From Atrichornis clamosus (taxonomy: Eukaryota; Chordata; Aves; Passeriformes; Menuridae), in the NCBI GenBank assembly GCA_013400975.1, contig WBMZ01000213.1:186001-250000 (forward strand): a stretch of DNA of 64,000 nucleotides. Reading direction: 5' to 3'. The notes beneath the pieces were generated by a model, which saw only the letters and a list, made by a program, of their open reading frames with translations, was not told the origin of the DNA and made no database searches. This document shows positions 25,205 to 37,900 of the stretch, piece after piece. The translations under genes and the position numbers were made by a program. Position 1 is the stretch's first letter. Each line of letters starts with the position of its first letter.

Positions 25205-25315
25205 CAAGACCAGGTTGGATGGAGCTTTGAGCAACCTGGTTTAGTCGAGTAGGACAAGGGGGTTGGAATTAAATGATTTTTAAGGTTCCTTCCAACCCAA
25301 ACCATTCTATGATTC
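25205..25315 (+). mobile_element. CR1 LINE 3' terminal fragment
   Basis: Contains the CR1 tail blocks CAAGACCAGGTTGGATGGAGCTTTGAGCAACCTGGT, then GGGGTTGGAATTAAATGATTTTTAAGGTTCCTTCCAACCC, and finishes with ACCATTCTATGATTC at 25315. A small internal deletion is visible before AGGACAAGGG, where a normal copy carries a further block. Only about 110 bp remain. Confidence 0.92.
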
Positions 25316-27859
25316 CCACATGCAGGTGTACCTGGTGTATCTTTCCGTCTTCCCCCACCCTTCATACCATCAAAAGTTCCTGATTTCTGGAGTTTCCCAA
25401 AAAGTCTGAGATTCTTTAAACCAGGAAGGGTATGGTGGGAGACAGTGGCCCTCACAGAAATGTGTCATCTGCCACCTTTCTTGAGTTGCAGTACCCCAAC
25501 ACAGCCCACATGGTTTTGCTCATAGATGTTGCCTTTTATGGGACTAAATCTTCCTTCTGACACAGTCTTAAAGGATGGGAGCAATGACTGCATATTTTAA
25601 GCAAAGAACACCGAAAGCATGTAGAAACCATGATGAAGCTCCTGCAGCACCAAGCGATGTCTGAGTCTGGGGCCCTGCTTCATACACCTGGGCATTCATC
25701 CCATCTCCCTCACTGCCTCTCCTTGCTCCAAGAACATGGATTCTGGCTTTACTTCACTTTCATCTGTCAGCACAGGTTAGTTGAGGTCATGTCAATGGTA
25801 TCACAGGCATATACTGACTACTTTGCTCACTCAGACTTTGTCCCCCTCTCTGAGCTCAGAAAAAGTGTCAAAATGCTTTGTTCCCAAGGGAAGGGGCAAT
25901 GTTTTCCCCCACACACAAAGCCAAGACAGCCCCCTGATAGTCTGGGAGGGCACAAGGTTGAGGGAGGGCCAGGGTGCCCAGGGGGTTGTGCTGGGGTTGT
26001 GCTGGGGTTGGGCTGACTGCTGTGGTCTTAGCGAGATGTGCATGAGCTATTGCCCCCTCACTGCCTGTGAATCCACTGTACTCTGACTGAAAAAGTTCTA
26101 CAATAAATACTTAAAGCTGCCTGCTGTCAGAAAGGGCAGGAATTTCAGGAGATTGAATAAACTTCCTCAGTGCTCTTCAAAACTCAGGAGATGTTATCCA
26201 CTAGCCCTTGGAAAACTTTCCTAGAAACAAACAGTTGAAGTTTGCTTTGACGTTTAGGTTTTGAAGCAAATATCTTTACTGTATACCCCAAGCTGTCTTC
26301 TGTTTGCCAGAAGTCAAACCTGTGGTGAAAGGATGGGCAGTGACAGGCCATGGTGGGTGTAGAAAATGAGGACAAGTAGCTTAAGTTCTAGATAAAACAT
26401 CAGAGAGAGTCTGTGAATAGAAGGAAGTCAAAGCCACGGACTGGGAAAATTATCATCTCTGTAGCAGTTTTCTGAATGGATACAAGGGCAGGGACATTGC
26501 ATTCATCAGTGCCAGAGTAAAGGTTGTTGAAACAATGAAGACATAACATCAATTCCATGAGAACCAAAGAAAATATACTCATTGACTTAATAAAAATAAC
26601 ATCAACTCCCAAATCATTAAGGTTTCTCACAGGCCATAAGCCTTTTTTTGTTTTACATAGTCTACTTTCTAGCATTGAAAAAGATAGGGACTTGTCTTTA
26701 TTTTAACCTCTTAATCTTACATTTTCCCTAAATTATTCTTTGGGGCAAGGAATGGAGGATCATGTTTAATTGCTTGACTTCTTTTAGAGACTATCAACTT
26801 AAAATCTTATTTTCCTATATTTATTTCATTTGAAACACAGATGACATATCAACTTATTATGACTTTTTACAGTTATTCTTTTAGATGGACTCAACAGCAT
26901 TCTCAATTTAATTCAGTACACCTCCAGATAAAACAACAGTGTATTTCACGCACATTGCTTTATTTGAAAATTATGTACACAATAATATGTTTCTGTCTGA
27001 AGATTTTGTCTGATTTAGCTGACAAAAGATTGCAGCAGTCATCGTGGCCAGAAGCTATTGGAAAGCAGCCAGCATTAATAACAAAATAAATACAGAGCAG
27101 AAGCAAGTGATGCCATAAAACACAAGGACACTGGGTTACACTTTTCTGCATGAAGTGGCATCAAGTCATGCATGCAGCATATTTTTGCCCAATAGGGCAA
27201 AAAGCAACCTCTGGGTTTGAACTTCTCACACTGCTAAAATGTCCAGATTCTAAGGGGACCCTCTGGGCTCATCATAATCCTGTCTCAGAAAACAAATGCT
27301 TCACATGGTGACAGAAGTCACTGTCGTGACAAGACAAGTTAGGAAGGATGATTTAACTAAAATCCTCCATGTTTGTAGGATGCCTACAGAAGGAGAAACA
27401 ACATATCTAAAAGACATTTAGTATGAAGATCTAGTATTTTGACTCTTTTGCTGCTGACACTCATTGCAAACTTTTTGGTTTTTTAACTGAGAAAAGCCTG
27501 ATGCCTAGGGCCTTGGTAGAGCCAACATCAGCAGCTCAGGTTTAAACCTAAGAGGTAAGAAAATGCAGATTTCCTTTTGGATCTCCAGAGCAACAGAAAT
27601 CTGGCAGAGCAGTGGATGGACTGAGTCTCCCACTGGGAATCCCACTGTGCTTTTTTCCTGGGTAGATTATAAAATTCCTAGAGATGCTGTTATGGGGGAA
27701 AGGAAAATGAGGGTCCTATCAGCACAAGCCTTAGGGCAGTTGTGTGACCTATTATTGCAGAAGTGCCCTCTACTTACATCAGATGCTTGAAAAACCCAAA
27801 GGAGGACAGAAATACTTCTTGTTGTAGTGAGGGTCTAGTATTCTGTATACTTTGAAACT
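25316..27859. other. Single-copy non-coding stretch
   Basis: Unique sequence with a G-rich minisatellite at about 25966-26012. The overlapping frames of 128 and 101 codons at 25630-26086 have no recognised domain. Nothing else was identified. Confidence 0.5.
25981..26012 (+). repeat. G-rich 11-bp minisatellite with G-quadruplex pattern
   Basis: Two exact copies of TTGTGCTGGGG (25986-25996 and 25997-26007), preceded by GGGGG and followed by TTGGG. The four G-tracts are spaced by 7, 7 and 2 bases, which satisfies the standard quadruplex pattern of four runs of three or more G with loops of 1-7 bases. Further GGG runs lie just upstream. Confidence 0.85.
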
Positions 27860-27892
27860 GAAGTACACTACAAATGCTATGTAGTGTACTTC
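27860..27892. other. Perfect 13-bp inverted repeat (hairpin)
   Basis: Left arm GAAGTACACTACA (27860-27872) and right arm TGTAGTGTACTTC (27880-27892) are exact reverse complements with a 7-base loop AATGCTA. It lies 43 bp outside the 3' terminus of the neighbouring CR1. It could be a relic of a small inverted-repeat element or a chance hairpin; the stem is too short for a standard microRNA precursor. Confidence 0.9.
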
Positions 27893-27935
27893 TGAGATTT
27901 AAGTTAGCTGCAACTTCATGGCTGTGACTGCCAGA

Positions 27936-28540
27936 CTAGAATCGTTAGGGTTCAAAGGGACCTCTGGAGATCCTCTAGTCCAATTGCCCTGCCAAGGCAG
28001 AGTGACCTAGAGCAGGGGGCACAGGAACGTGTCCAGGTGGGTTTTTAATATCTCCAGAGAGGGAGACTACATTACCTCCCTGGGCAGCCTGTTCCAGTGC
28101 TCTGTCACCCTCAATGTAAAGAAGTTCTTCCTCATGTTGAGGTGAAACCTCTTGTGTTTTAGTTTATGGCCATTGGTCCTCGTCCTGTCAATGGGCACCA
28201 TTGAAAAGAGTCTGGCATCATCCTCTTGACACCCACTTTTGAGATATTTATATGCATTGATGATGTCCCCTCTCAGTCTTCTCTTCTCCAGACTAAGGCC
28301 CAGCTCCTGCAGTCTCTCCTCATAAGAGGTATGCTCCATACCCCAAATCATCTTTGTCACCCTCTGCTGAACCCTCTCCAGTAGCTTCTTGTCTTTCTTG
28401 TACTGAGGAGCCCAGAACTGGACAGAGTACTCCAGATGTGGCCTCACTAGGGCCAAGTAAACGTGGAAGATCACCTCCCTCAACCTGCTGGACACACTCT
28501 TCTGATGTACCCCAGGATTGGCCCACCTGGCCACAAGGCT
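27936..28540 (-). mobile_element. CR1 LINE, 5'-truncated, relatively well preserved
   Basis: The - strand reads from within the ORF2 reverse-transcriptase C-terminal region to the 3' UTR, with the terminus at about 27936 (+ strand TAGAATCGTTAGGG). A frame of 155 codons is open at 28067-28534. Visible blocks are ALVRPHLEY (residues 28-36), [10 protein letters not shown] (39-48), LERVQQR (52-58), [10 protein letters not shown] (81-90), INAYKYLK (92-99), TNGHKLKH (120-127), [19 protein letters not shown] (130-148) and RLPREV (149-154). It starts at a GTG inside the domain, so it is not a genuine start. A TAG follows where these elements normally read Glu before Ser-Pro-Ser, and one residue is missing before SLEK. 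The enzyme core is absent, so the copy cannot move itself. Confidence 0.97.
28067..28534 (-). pseudogene. CR1 ORF2 C-terminal remnant (155-codon open frame)
   Basis: Part of the CR1 copy above, listed separately because it is the longest frame in the window with clear homology. It corresponds only to the region downstream of the catalytic reverse-transcriptase palm and to the C-terminal tail; the endonuclease and the catalytic x-D-D box are missing. It ends at a premature TAG immediately after the P-R-E-V segment. It should not be annotated as a host gene. Confidence 0.95.
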
Positions 28541-31500
28541 TTGCTGTAAACTAGTTTCAGAAGATGTGCATGATTACATTCATCTCCTTTTCTTCAAGGA
28601 CAGGAGTTTATGTATTTGGTTCAAGATGACAGATGAACACATTTCTTTCATTAAAGTGACACTACTAAACAAAGTCAAGCAACCACATGTCTTTGCACTC
28701 CTCCATACCTGCTAGGAGGATCCTATCAACTGCAAAGCTCTCCCAGGAATTGGCTTTAAAATGCTCCTCAGTGCTGGAGGGCATAACAGTTTTCTCTGAG
28801 TTCCATTTGAACCAGCTTCTCTTCAACCACATCAGGTTTCCATGATAACTGGAGTCAGTGTCTGCTTCAAATAGAGAGCAACATGCATCATCAGCATCCT
28901 GTCTGTATTTGTGCCTGCAGCATAACATAAAGTCTTCTAGAGGTTTAATGTTGATATGGAGCAGATGTTGACCTTGTTGGGGCTACTCAGTTGTAACTGG
29001 TAGCACAGTTTGGACCCACACTTTTACCTTGAGCAGCAAGAGTCTACTAAATTAACTATTCGTAGGTTTCCATTAGTTTTTAATTGCAATAGCTGCTAGA
29101 ATTAGGGACATTCATTGCCCCACAAAGTGTGCAGCTGTTGGAGGTAGCAATCAAAGATGAAAGAGGAAAAATGAAGAGACCATGAAGACATGGGGAGACA
29201 AAAGGAGCAGAGAAAAGGAGGCAAAAGGAGGAGACAAAGTCATTCCTCCTGTAGGATGAGGATCAGCATCACGACTACTATTAATACAAGCTGATCACCC
29301 CTCAGTGCTTTGAAAGACTGTGGCAGAATGAGAGCTTAAGGACGGGTTTGAAAAAGAACAGCAGTTTGTTAGGTGTTTTTATTGTGGGTACAAACATATA
29401 AAGGTAGCATACATCCAATCCAGAACACTGCTGAAAGAGGAAAGAGAAGGGTGGGCAGCACAGCAGTATATTTGTGTTGCTTTAGACAGCAAATTAGTCA
29501 ATGAGTAGCCTTCAGGTGTTGTTTTTCCTCTCATTTCCAAGCTGTCATGAAATCAAGACAAATCCCCCTTCATTTGAGCCACATAATGAATTTTATTCAT
29601 CTTAAGGCAACCTTTCTTTTAAAGTATCCTGCCCACTTGTTGAGCCACTCTGAAGTTAAGAGCTATTCCCTTTTTTGCAGATTAAGCAGCAGCAACTTTA
29701 TTACTCTTGGTCATAGACCTTTTGCTTCTCAGATCCAAAAGTAAAACAGGTTCTCATCTCCACCACTTTTCACCTCAGAAACACTTCCTTCTATCCTCTG
29801 CTTGTTGTCTTGATCATTCTGTGTCCCTCAGCTAACCCAACAGATTCATTATGGCATGTGTCAGTGATCAGTCAAATCAGCTGCCATGGGAACATCTCTG
29901 TAGTGTCAGATCTCTCTGAGTGAACCACAATTGCAAGTGCCGCTGCTGAAAGACCTACAGTACTTCTGTGTGGGTTCACATTCAGGATGCTCAGCTGAGT
30001 TACTTCCACTGGTGATTCCTTTGCTAAACCTCTGGCCATGCTGGGCCAGACATATGTTTTGGTACCAAAAAAAGTAAAAAAAAATATTATTCTCACTGTT
30101 CTCATCTGTATTATCTACACAGGACTTCTCTGAAATGAAATACAAGGATCTCTAAATGACATCAGAATTTAAGACAGTAATCTTAATCATCTCCTTCCCA
30201 ACAACTTATTATACACAAGGTGGGGGGGAAAGGGAGCATCAAAGGTGAAATGGTTACTCTCTGCTCCTTCACAAACTAGATCCATGAAAGGCAGATACCC
30301 TTCAGAGAGTTAATTTTTGGGGGATCAGCACATATTTTACCATGTAAAAAATAACCCCTGGAAAACCCTATTCTATATATTCTATGTGTTGTATACTTTA
30401 GGGGGTTCTAAAATTTCTTATTCTTCTAGTGACTGAAGAGATGGGTAGACATACCAAGAAGTGAAGGGAACAAAGTCTGGTCAGTCACTTGGTCTACACA
30501 GCCATGCATAAAGCTAGTACAGAAAAGGCTGAAAACATTAGATGCACAAAAAGTGTCCCCTCCCAACCTGCCTTTCAACAGGCAAATAATCTCTCTCAGG
30601 TAAAACTGACAGGGAAAGTTAGTATTCTGTGTCTGTACAGAGAAATTCTCTGCAAAGAGCAGGAGTTTTCTAGAGTGAGGACCACATCCTTGGGATACAT
30701 CACCGCACATTTTTATTCTGGTACTACCTTGAAATCCCAGTCAAAAAAGCAACCGCATTGTGTCAGCTCTAGGCAAACACAGGAGGAAGCACTGGTCTCT
30801 TTCTCAAGGAGCCACTGCTATGACACAGCAAACCAAAGTGGAGCCCACAAGGAATTATTGCATAGCTCTGTTACATCCTCTCCAGGTTCTTTCAATGTTT
30901 TCATCACTATGTAACCTATGCACTTTTCAGCAGAGACCTCAGCAGTGGGACTGTCATCTCTTGCTGCTGATGGACATATCCACATGGCATATGGCTTGTT
31001 CTTTCCCTTAAATGTGCCTGAATTTCAGAGAGGAACATAAAGTTTATTCATAGCATGAAGGAGATTGCAGAGAAGTCCTCAAGAAATCTGATTTTAGTCC
31101 ATTGACATACTTCAGTCTTACAGTGCACAGCTCAAATTTTATTTAAATGCCAAAACTACTCCCCTGGAGCATAAGTACAGATTTTTAAGTAAAGTGCCCC
31201 CAAATATTCATGCACTATGGATGTAAGGATAAAGCCATGAGAAGGCCAGAGGACAATAAGTGTGCTGCTTTGGAAGGTGTCTGCTTAAGTTTAATGAACT
31301 GGGATCACAGCATAACAGTTACTAGGCCACTTTTTTTCTAGGTCTATTTTTTTTTTTTTTTACATAGAGCTATTCTCTTTGGCTTATCTATGTATACATT
31401 AATCCTTTTCCATGAAAATACAAAAAAGGGACCTGCAGTTGTCATGATGTTTGGTTAAAGACAAAGTAAATTCTCATGTTTCGTTTTTGCATGTTTTCAG

Positions 31501-32899
31501 TGCTCTGTCCCGAATGCTCTGTTTGTCTGGGTACTCCCTTCCCTTACTGAGAGATCAGCAGACACCCATCTAGTGATCTGCTATCCTCCTCACTCTGTCC
31601 TCCTGGGTGAAGATCTAGGCCAAGAAAGGAGTGGATTTGATCTCTTTTCCTATAGATATTTGAGGTCATAAGCAGAGGGAGAGCCTCTCTCCTCTGACAT
31701 GAAAGAGGCATGTCAATCTTCATCGCTTTAAAAGACAGAATTACAGAGAGTAAAAAGGCAAGAGAGTCAGAAAATCAGATGACGAGAAACTGTGCTGAAG
31801 GAAAACCAGAGCTCCTTAAGAGGAGGAGATATAATCCATTTACTTTCCTTAGTTCTGTGACCCTTTCTTCTCACTTTTGCCAAAGTATGCATTTTGCATT
31901 GGTTGCTTAACAACTCTCACACCATTGCTTCCCCAATTCATCTATCCCCAGAGCCCTCTCTCACCCATCCTGTCACCTCTGAATAAGGCTGCATATTAAA
32001 ATGTTGCCTTTGAGGGTGCTTTTGTTTGTGTTTTTGGAAGGGGTGATGAGCTGCAGTGGAAAGATCAATTACTCCTTTATTGGAGGTTCTTATCCAGGAG
32101 TTCATTTAACCTGTTTTGAATGTGTTGCTGACTCAGAGGAATTAAGCTGGAAGATAGCCAAGGACTGAACAGAAAGTTAAGACACAATGAAGTTAATAGG
32201 CTCTCATTGGCTGCTATTGTTAGAACTAGTCTTAAAAACAAAAACAAATGCACATGCAAGTCTGGTTTCCTGTGTGGTAAGCTGAGTGCTTTACAGGGAC
32301 TTCCATTGTGTCATGATTCATTATTTCCTTCTCCCAGCCTAAATGGAGCCTGAAAGTAGAATTAATAGCAAAAAGATCTTCATTAAATAGGCTCTTCTGA
32401 AAAGTAGCAGATAAGCAGATAAGGATAGTGTCTTTAATGGAAGGGTTCTCATTTTAGCACTCTTTCTTTATTTATAGAGTACTGTACCTGCACAGAGCAC
32501 TTTAAACATCTCCCATTTGAAAAAGTCTGTTACAGACAGAGATAATACAGTTCAGTGGTAATTAAGTAGGCTTCTGTAGGAGCAACAGTTGCAGCAGAAT
32601 AAAAATTGGGAAGTTTATGCTTCTCCAGACTTGTAGAGCAGTTCCATAAACCTTAACTGAGAAGATCCCTGCTATGATACGTTGAGCTCAAAATTATTTA
32701 GAGAGTTTTACATTCTGTATTAAATTCTTTTTCCTATAAGGAATGAGATATAATCTCTTCATTGGGGAGGGTTGCAGTGTACACATAATAACATTTAGGC
32801 TTTGTTTTGTAAGTCAAAGGTGCAGCACTCCCTACAATTACTCCAGACCATATGGATGACTGTCTGGGAACGATTCATACTCACCTCTGCTTCCACTTA
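28541..32899. other. Single-copy non-coding stretch
   Basis: AT-rich unique sequence containing an irregular purine-rich patch at about 29150-29240, a G-run at 30220-30232 and a T15 run at 31347-31361. Frames of 141 codons (30489-30914, +) and less are unrecognised. No LINE was seen. Confidence 0.5.
29150..29240. repeat. Irregular polypurine tract
   Basis: Purine-rich + strand built from loosely repeated GAGACAAAAGGAG, GAGAAAAGGAG and GCAAAAGGAG blocks. Low complexity, with no regular repeat length. Confidence 0.7.
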
Positions 32900-34150
32900 A
32901 GGTTGAGACCATAGGGTGGGAGTCTTCATCTGATCAACAGGGTTTTCAGTTTCTTCCCATTTGGAAGTTTGTCAGTCAGACGTGAAGGCAGAGGGAAGCT
33001 GAAATCAACGGAACGCGCCACTTGACACAGCTGAGGTGTCCCTTGTTGTTCCTCTGCAGCCAGTTGACAATTACTCCATTTTATCAGATGGTCTGTATGC
33101 TGCACAAGCCCAAGCACTGTGCCCCCAATTAGCCTCTTGCCAATTATAAAGTAGTAAGGGCTATTAAAATGCATTTGTTTCAAAAGCTCATCTCTGACAA
33201 GTGCCTTTCTACATGTCACCTCTCAGAATCCAGATTTTCAGTTTCTGCATTGCAGTTTGTCTAAAATATTTGCAACTTTTTCCCCTCTCTCTTTAAAAAG
33301 AGTGGGTCACTATCTAATCACAATGCAGTTTCTCTCATTGTTGTCTGCCTCAGTCAAGCCCATATTACCAAGCACTGCTGGCTTAGTATGGTAAATAAAG
33401 CAAGGTTTGGTTGCTTTTGTGCCACCAGTCATCAACCCACCTTTCAGTCCCACTCAAGCAGTTGTGAGTGAACTAAGTATACAGAAGATTATCTTGCAAG
33501 ACATTTGGCCAGCATTGCTTTCTTTTGGAAAATTAGTTTTGCTTGTTGGATGTGCCTGTTCCCTACTCTTGGACCCATCTCTACAAGGAAATCTTTTAAT
33601 TACCTCTTCCCCCCAAATGACAGCTTTCACCACTGGAGTTGAGTTCTTGGACATTAGCAATTGAATAGGAAGCCTTCATACTGTATATCATTTTAATCTT
33701 TCATGTTTAAGTAAGCCAGATGGCTTATTATTACAAGCTCTGTTTCAAAAAGGCACAAACTTTCTATCAGAGGATTTGTAAGATGATAGTAAAAAAGAGA
33801 GATTTTGCATCACACAAAATAGCCTGAATTTTAATTGCACATCATAGTTTGGCAGCAATTTTCCCGTAATTACCATTCCTGCTAAATGAATAGGTGGATT
33901 AAATGGATAACTAAAATGGCATTGAAACTTCCTAGAATGGAGATTTATCCTCTAATGTATGGAATAGCTAAGTAAAGTTGTCAGTTGCTCGGGTGTAATT
34001 CACGCAGTTTTAACGTTTCTCCTCAGCAGAGGACCTGCTTTACTAGCAGTAAAACCTTGCCTATTATTGCTTTGACTTTTTTGCTATTGCTGTTTTATCC
34101 CAGCATTTCAGATATGTCAGATGTCATTTAGCATCTTATACAGAGTATCT
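32900..34150. promoter_or_regulatory. Candidate conserved non-coding sequence block
   Basis: Long mixed-complexity text with few homopolymers and no coding signal. Two segments stand out by eye: about 33090-33230 (CCAATTAGCC, CCAATTATAAAG, AAATGCATTTG) and about 33840-34060 (CCCGTAATTACC, GGATTAAATGG, GGTGTAATTCACGC). TAAT/ATTA words typical of homeodomain sites are frequent. No alignment was available; this is inference from texture and motif content. Confidence 0.35.
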
Positions 34151-34843
34151 TTTGATCGATTAAGTTGAAAAATAAAAGCATTTGGGCCTTGGCCACATTC
34201 CTTCCAAACACTTCAGAATATCATTCTTGTTCTTCCTACTGAGGGTATAATCCCATAGTCATTTATCCTTATAATATAGCTTTTGTACCAAGACATGTAT
34301 GCCATCACAAAAAAAAAGACAAAAAGTACAGCTCGGATGCGTCGTGCTTCTCCTGTGCATGAGCAATGGCAACCTGGAAATCCTTGTGCTTTAGACAGAT
34401 TCAGAAACACACTAATGTTGCCCATCAAGTGAGGAATGATCAAATCATTACTGAGAATGCTGGGATGTCAGAATATATTCTTGCTCAAATGTATATGGAC
34501 TTTTTAAAAGTAAAGCATATTGAAAAGACCAAATATAACATAAAATGTGGATTTGTGGAACTATGTTATATAGATTAGCTCTAATCAAATATCCCATGAT
34601 GAATAACAAATGCTGGTACTATTCAGCTGCTTTAACCTCTGTATAGCAATATCTATAATCCTTTGACTTTGAGAAAAAAATCAAAACTATCTTTTCCCCT
34701 ATACAAGACCAGTCATATGCTGTGCAGGCAATTGCTTAGGTGCCCTAAGGTCTCTTTTAATATTATTTACATTTTCTGCATGGCTTCTTGCCACTGCCAA
34801 AGTGGGGTAAAGGGCATTACACGTCAAAGAGAATCAGGCCATT
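34151..34843. other. Single-copy non-coding stretch
   Basis: AT-rich unique sequence; frames are at most 76 codons and unrecognised. It leads into the TGACAG motif cluster. No other feature was seen. Confidence 0.5.
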
Positions 34844-34970
34844 TGACAGAATGACAGTCATTGACTGTCACTGAACTTGTGATACATGGTGTGTAGAGGC
34901 AGGTATGACAGCAGTACTGAGCTGTCGGTCTGAGACGTTAAGTTCTTCTTTCACTGAGAAGATGTGACAG
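34844..34970. promoter_or_regulatory. Cluster of TGACAG (MEIS/PREP/TGIF-type) motifs
   Basis: TGACAG occurs on the + strand at 34844-34849, 34852-34857, 34906-34911 and 34965-34970, and on the - strand (CTGTCA) at 34865-34870. Two of them form a perfect inverted repeat, TGACAGTCA-T-TGACTGTCA at 34852-34870. TGACAG is the known core of TALE homeodomain factors MEIS, PREP and TGIF. Five copies in 127 bases is far above chance for a hexamer. Binding is inferred, not shown. Confidence 0.45.
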
Positions 34971-37900
34971 TGCTGATACATTTGCACACATGAAGTTCAT
35001 ATCTTAATCATGATGGTGGCATTCAGTGGCATTCATCCCACTTAATTTTACCTGTCTGTACACCAGGCTAAAGCAGCTGTGTCAACACCCTCTAGAGAAA
35101 ACAGAGGGATCAATACCTTGAGACTTTACTGTGGACATCATTTTTAGGATATGACATTGGGTCTAGATGACTGCCTCAGACTAGTTTCCTATATCATAAG
35201 TAGCCAAAGCAGGCAATAAAGTCAGATATACATCATATCAGGTGTGTTATTTTAGAACTCCAAAGGAGTGTTTTACTTCTTCTACGACTAACTACAATCA
35301 GTTCACAAAGAAATACATATCACTCTCTCAGCTGAAAGTCAGTGATCAGTCAAAATGGAAGTTATTCCTCATTTTTCAGTAAATTTTTAGGCATATTACT
35401 TGTGTTATGTGAGCATCTGTCATTCGGCAACTCTGTTTTACTTTAGGGAAAGGGGGTAAAGGAGTTAACAGAAAATGACAGGCACAGTTAAAATTCTTTG
35501 CTGAAAGAGAAGAGATTTTAGTAGCGCTTCTGAGGGACTCAATGTTGCTTCTCCACGATCTCCTAATAATTTTGGAATGTCTGGACTAATTTAAAGCCTG
35601 CTTGACAGAGGAGGAAATAGCAGCCTCAAAGATGTTGTATTGCTGTCACTGCCACAGAAGTTGGTAGTCATGCAGAAGACAGAAAACTAAAACAGCAGTC
35701 CCCCAGAGAGCAAGGCTGAAGGAGTTCACCAAAAGCCCAGGATGCATGGCAGATGAGCATGAGGGCACTCCCAGGACACATAGCACAGAGCAGGGACCTG
35801 CCTTACCCAACTGGGACCTGTCAGCCTTGCAACGAGCTGGGGAAGCCCTGTGCCAGGCTAGGAGTCGGTCTGTGCCTCAGTGCAAATCCTCACCCTCTCC
35901 CACCATCAGCATCACTCATCAGTACCTGTCAGCCACTCTAGATTATCCCAAACTGAGCTCCAAAACATGAGCCCAGGACGGACATCACTGTAGCCAAGGC
36001 ATTGCAGAAATAATGCAAAAGAAACTAGCTGTCCTCCTTTATTTTATGTAAAATAGTCAATAAAATAATTTTTTTAATGGACAGACAATACCTCTTTTTT
36101 TCCTAATTACAAAGTTATTAATGTGGCATGTCATACCCAATATTAGCAAATTGCCTGAGCCAGAGATCTGAGAAGGTGGTGGTTGTAGTCTCACAGTTTA
36201 GGTTGTAGCTTTCTAAGGACTCATTCTGCTTGAAAAAAAAAATTATAACAGAAGTGGATTAAACAGTCAAAAGCTTAATATTAATGTTGGCAAGCTATGC
36301 AAAAGTGAAAGGAAAAACTTTTAAGAAGGTGTTTGAAATTAGGTAGTTAATACTTTCAACTGCTCAAGCCTTTTTGTCTTAAGAAGTTCACGTGATCCTT
36401 AAGTCTATTATCCATATTAACAAAGAGTTTGTGTCATTCCCAGAGATGGTGCTTTCCAAGTGACATACAGCACTGTAAAGTGAAGCCTATTACTGTACCT
36501 CTGGGAACAATGACACTTTCACAGATTTCAGCTCCAGCTTTCTGCTTTTTCCAGACAGGAGCAGTGGCTTTCACACAATTGTGTCACTGAAAAGGCAGAG
36601 CTTTCTGAAGCCTAAAATCTGAGAGCAGACACTTTCCAATATCATCTAGTATTGTCATCATACAAAGAGTGGTGGCAAAGATTAGCTGCTCTCCACTACA
36701 GTTGCATTTTCCTGATGTGCCATCCGCTGCCTGTGCGATGGGAATGCTGCATGCGTGTGGAGTCACTGCTCTTGTAAATACACAGGGGTTACTTTGCTTT
36801 GCTTTTAGAAAACATTAAAAATATCATCTAAAATAATCACCAGACCTGACTCAGCGTATGAGTCTATCTGGGACTTACCCCGCAAACCTCAATAGGGAAA
36901 ACAAAATCAACAAGAAACAACCCAAACATGCCTCCTTTTGGAAACCCTGCACAAAATAAATGAGATCTTTCGGAAACAGGATGATTGATCTTCTGGATCC
37001 ACTGACACACTGGACCTGCTTGCAAGGCTGGGGCTTAAGTCTGTGTACAGATTATGTGCCATTTGGAAACTGATATGGTTAATAAATGCAATTCCTCTAC
37101 TGCATGTGCAGTTGTGCCAGGAGAAACCCTGTTATGTGGTTATGTTTGTAGAAAGTCCTGTAATAACAAGATGTGAAAATTCAAGACACTCTTCAAAGAA
37201 CGAGAACAATTAGAATTCGAGCATTTTAGGGGCTAGAAACACATACAGTTTGCAAATCTGAGAGTCCACAATTTCTTGAAAATACCTATTAAAATAGTTT
37301 TGTTAAAATGAACTAAATATTCCCCTGTTGTGTTTTCAGTCCAAAAATCCATCTGTCCAAGTGTTTTAAATTGCCAGCCATCACAAGGCTTGCTGAGTGC
37401 CATCTACACAAAGCCTATAGTAATTGCAACCAGTGCATGGAAACCAAAGAGTGAAATTAACTGCTGGTGACCAAAACCAAAATGAAGTCCACTAATCTGT
37501 AATATTTTCATTGTCCAATTAGAAAGTCATGAAATTGCAAATGTACAGTGCGAAAGAAATAAATCTGATTTAAAAAAAAAATTCACTTCTGATACTTTAA
37601 GATATTGACAGTGGTTTAGGTGAAAGAACTTGAGGGGTGTTCTTTCTTTCAAACATGTATGGGGGTTTTAATAAAATTATTTCTTTTCTATTTTCCCCTA
37701 AAAAAACCCCAACTTATATCCAACTCTTCCTACATGTATGAATAGAGTATAAATTGACACACAAGCCAGGACTCTCTCTTAAATAGAATTATCACTGAAT
37801 TGACTGTAAAGAAGATAATGTGCAAAACAAGTTGTTACAAATTATGTGCCTGTACCTCTGCGAGCATTTGCCCAACCCATTACAATGCTAGATTTATGTG

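Noticed and set aside
30489..30914. 141-codon plus frame
   Set aside because: No homology recognised, overlapped by other frames, and within chance length.
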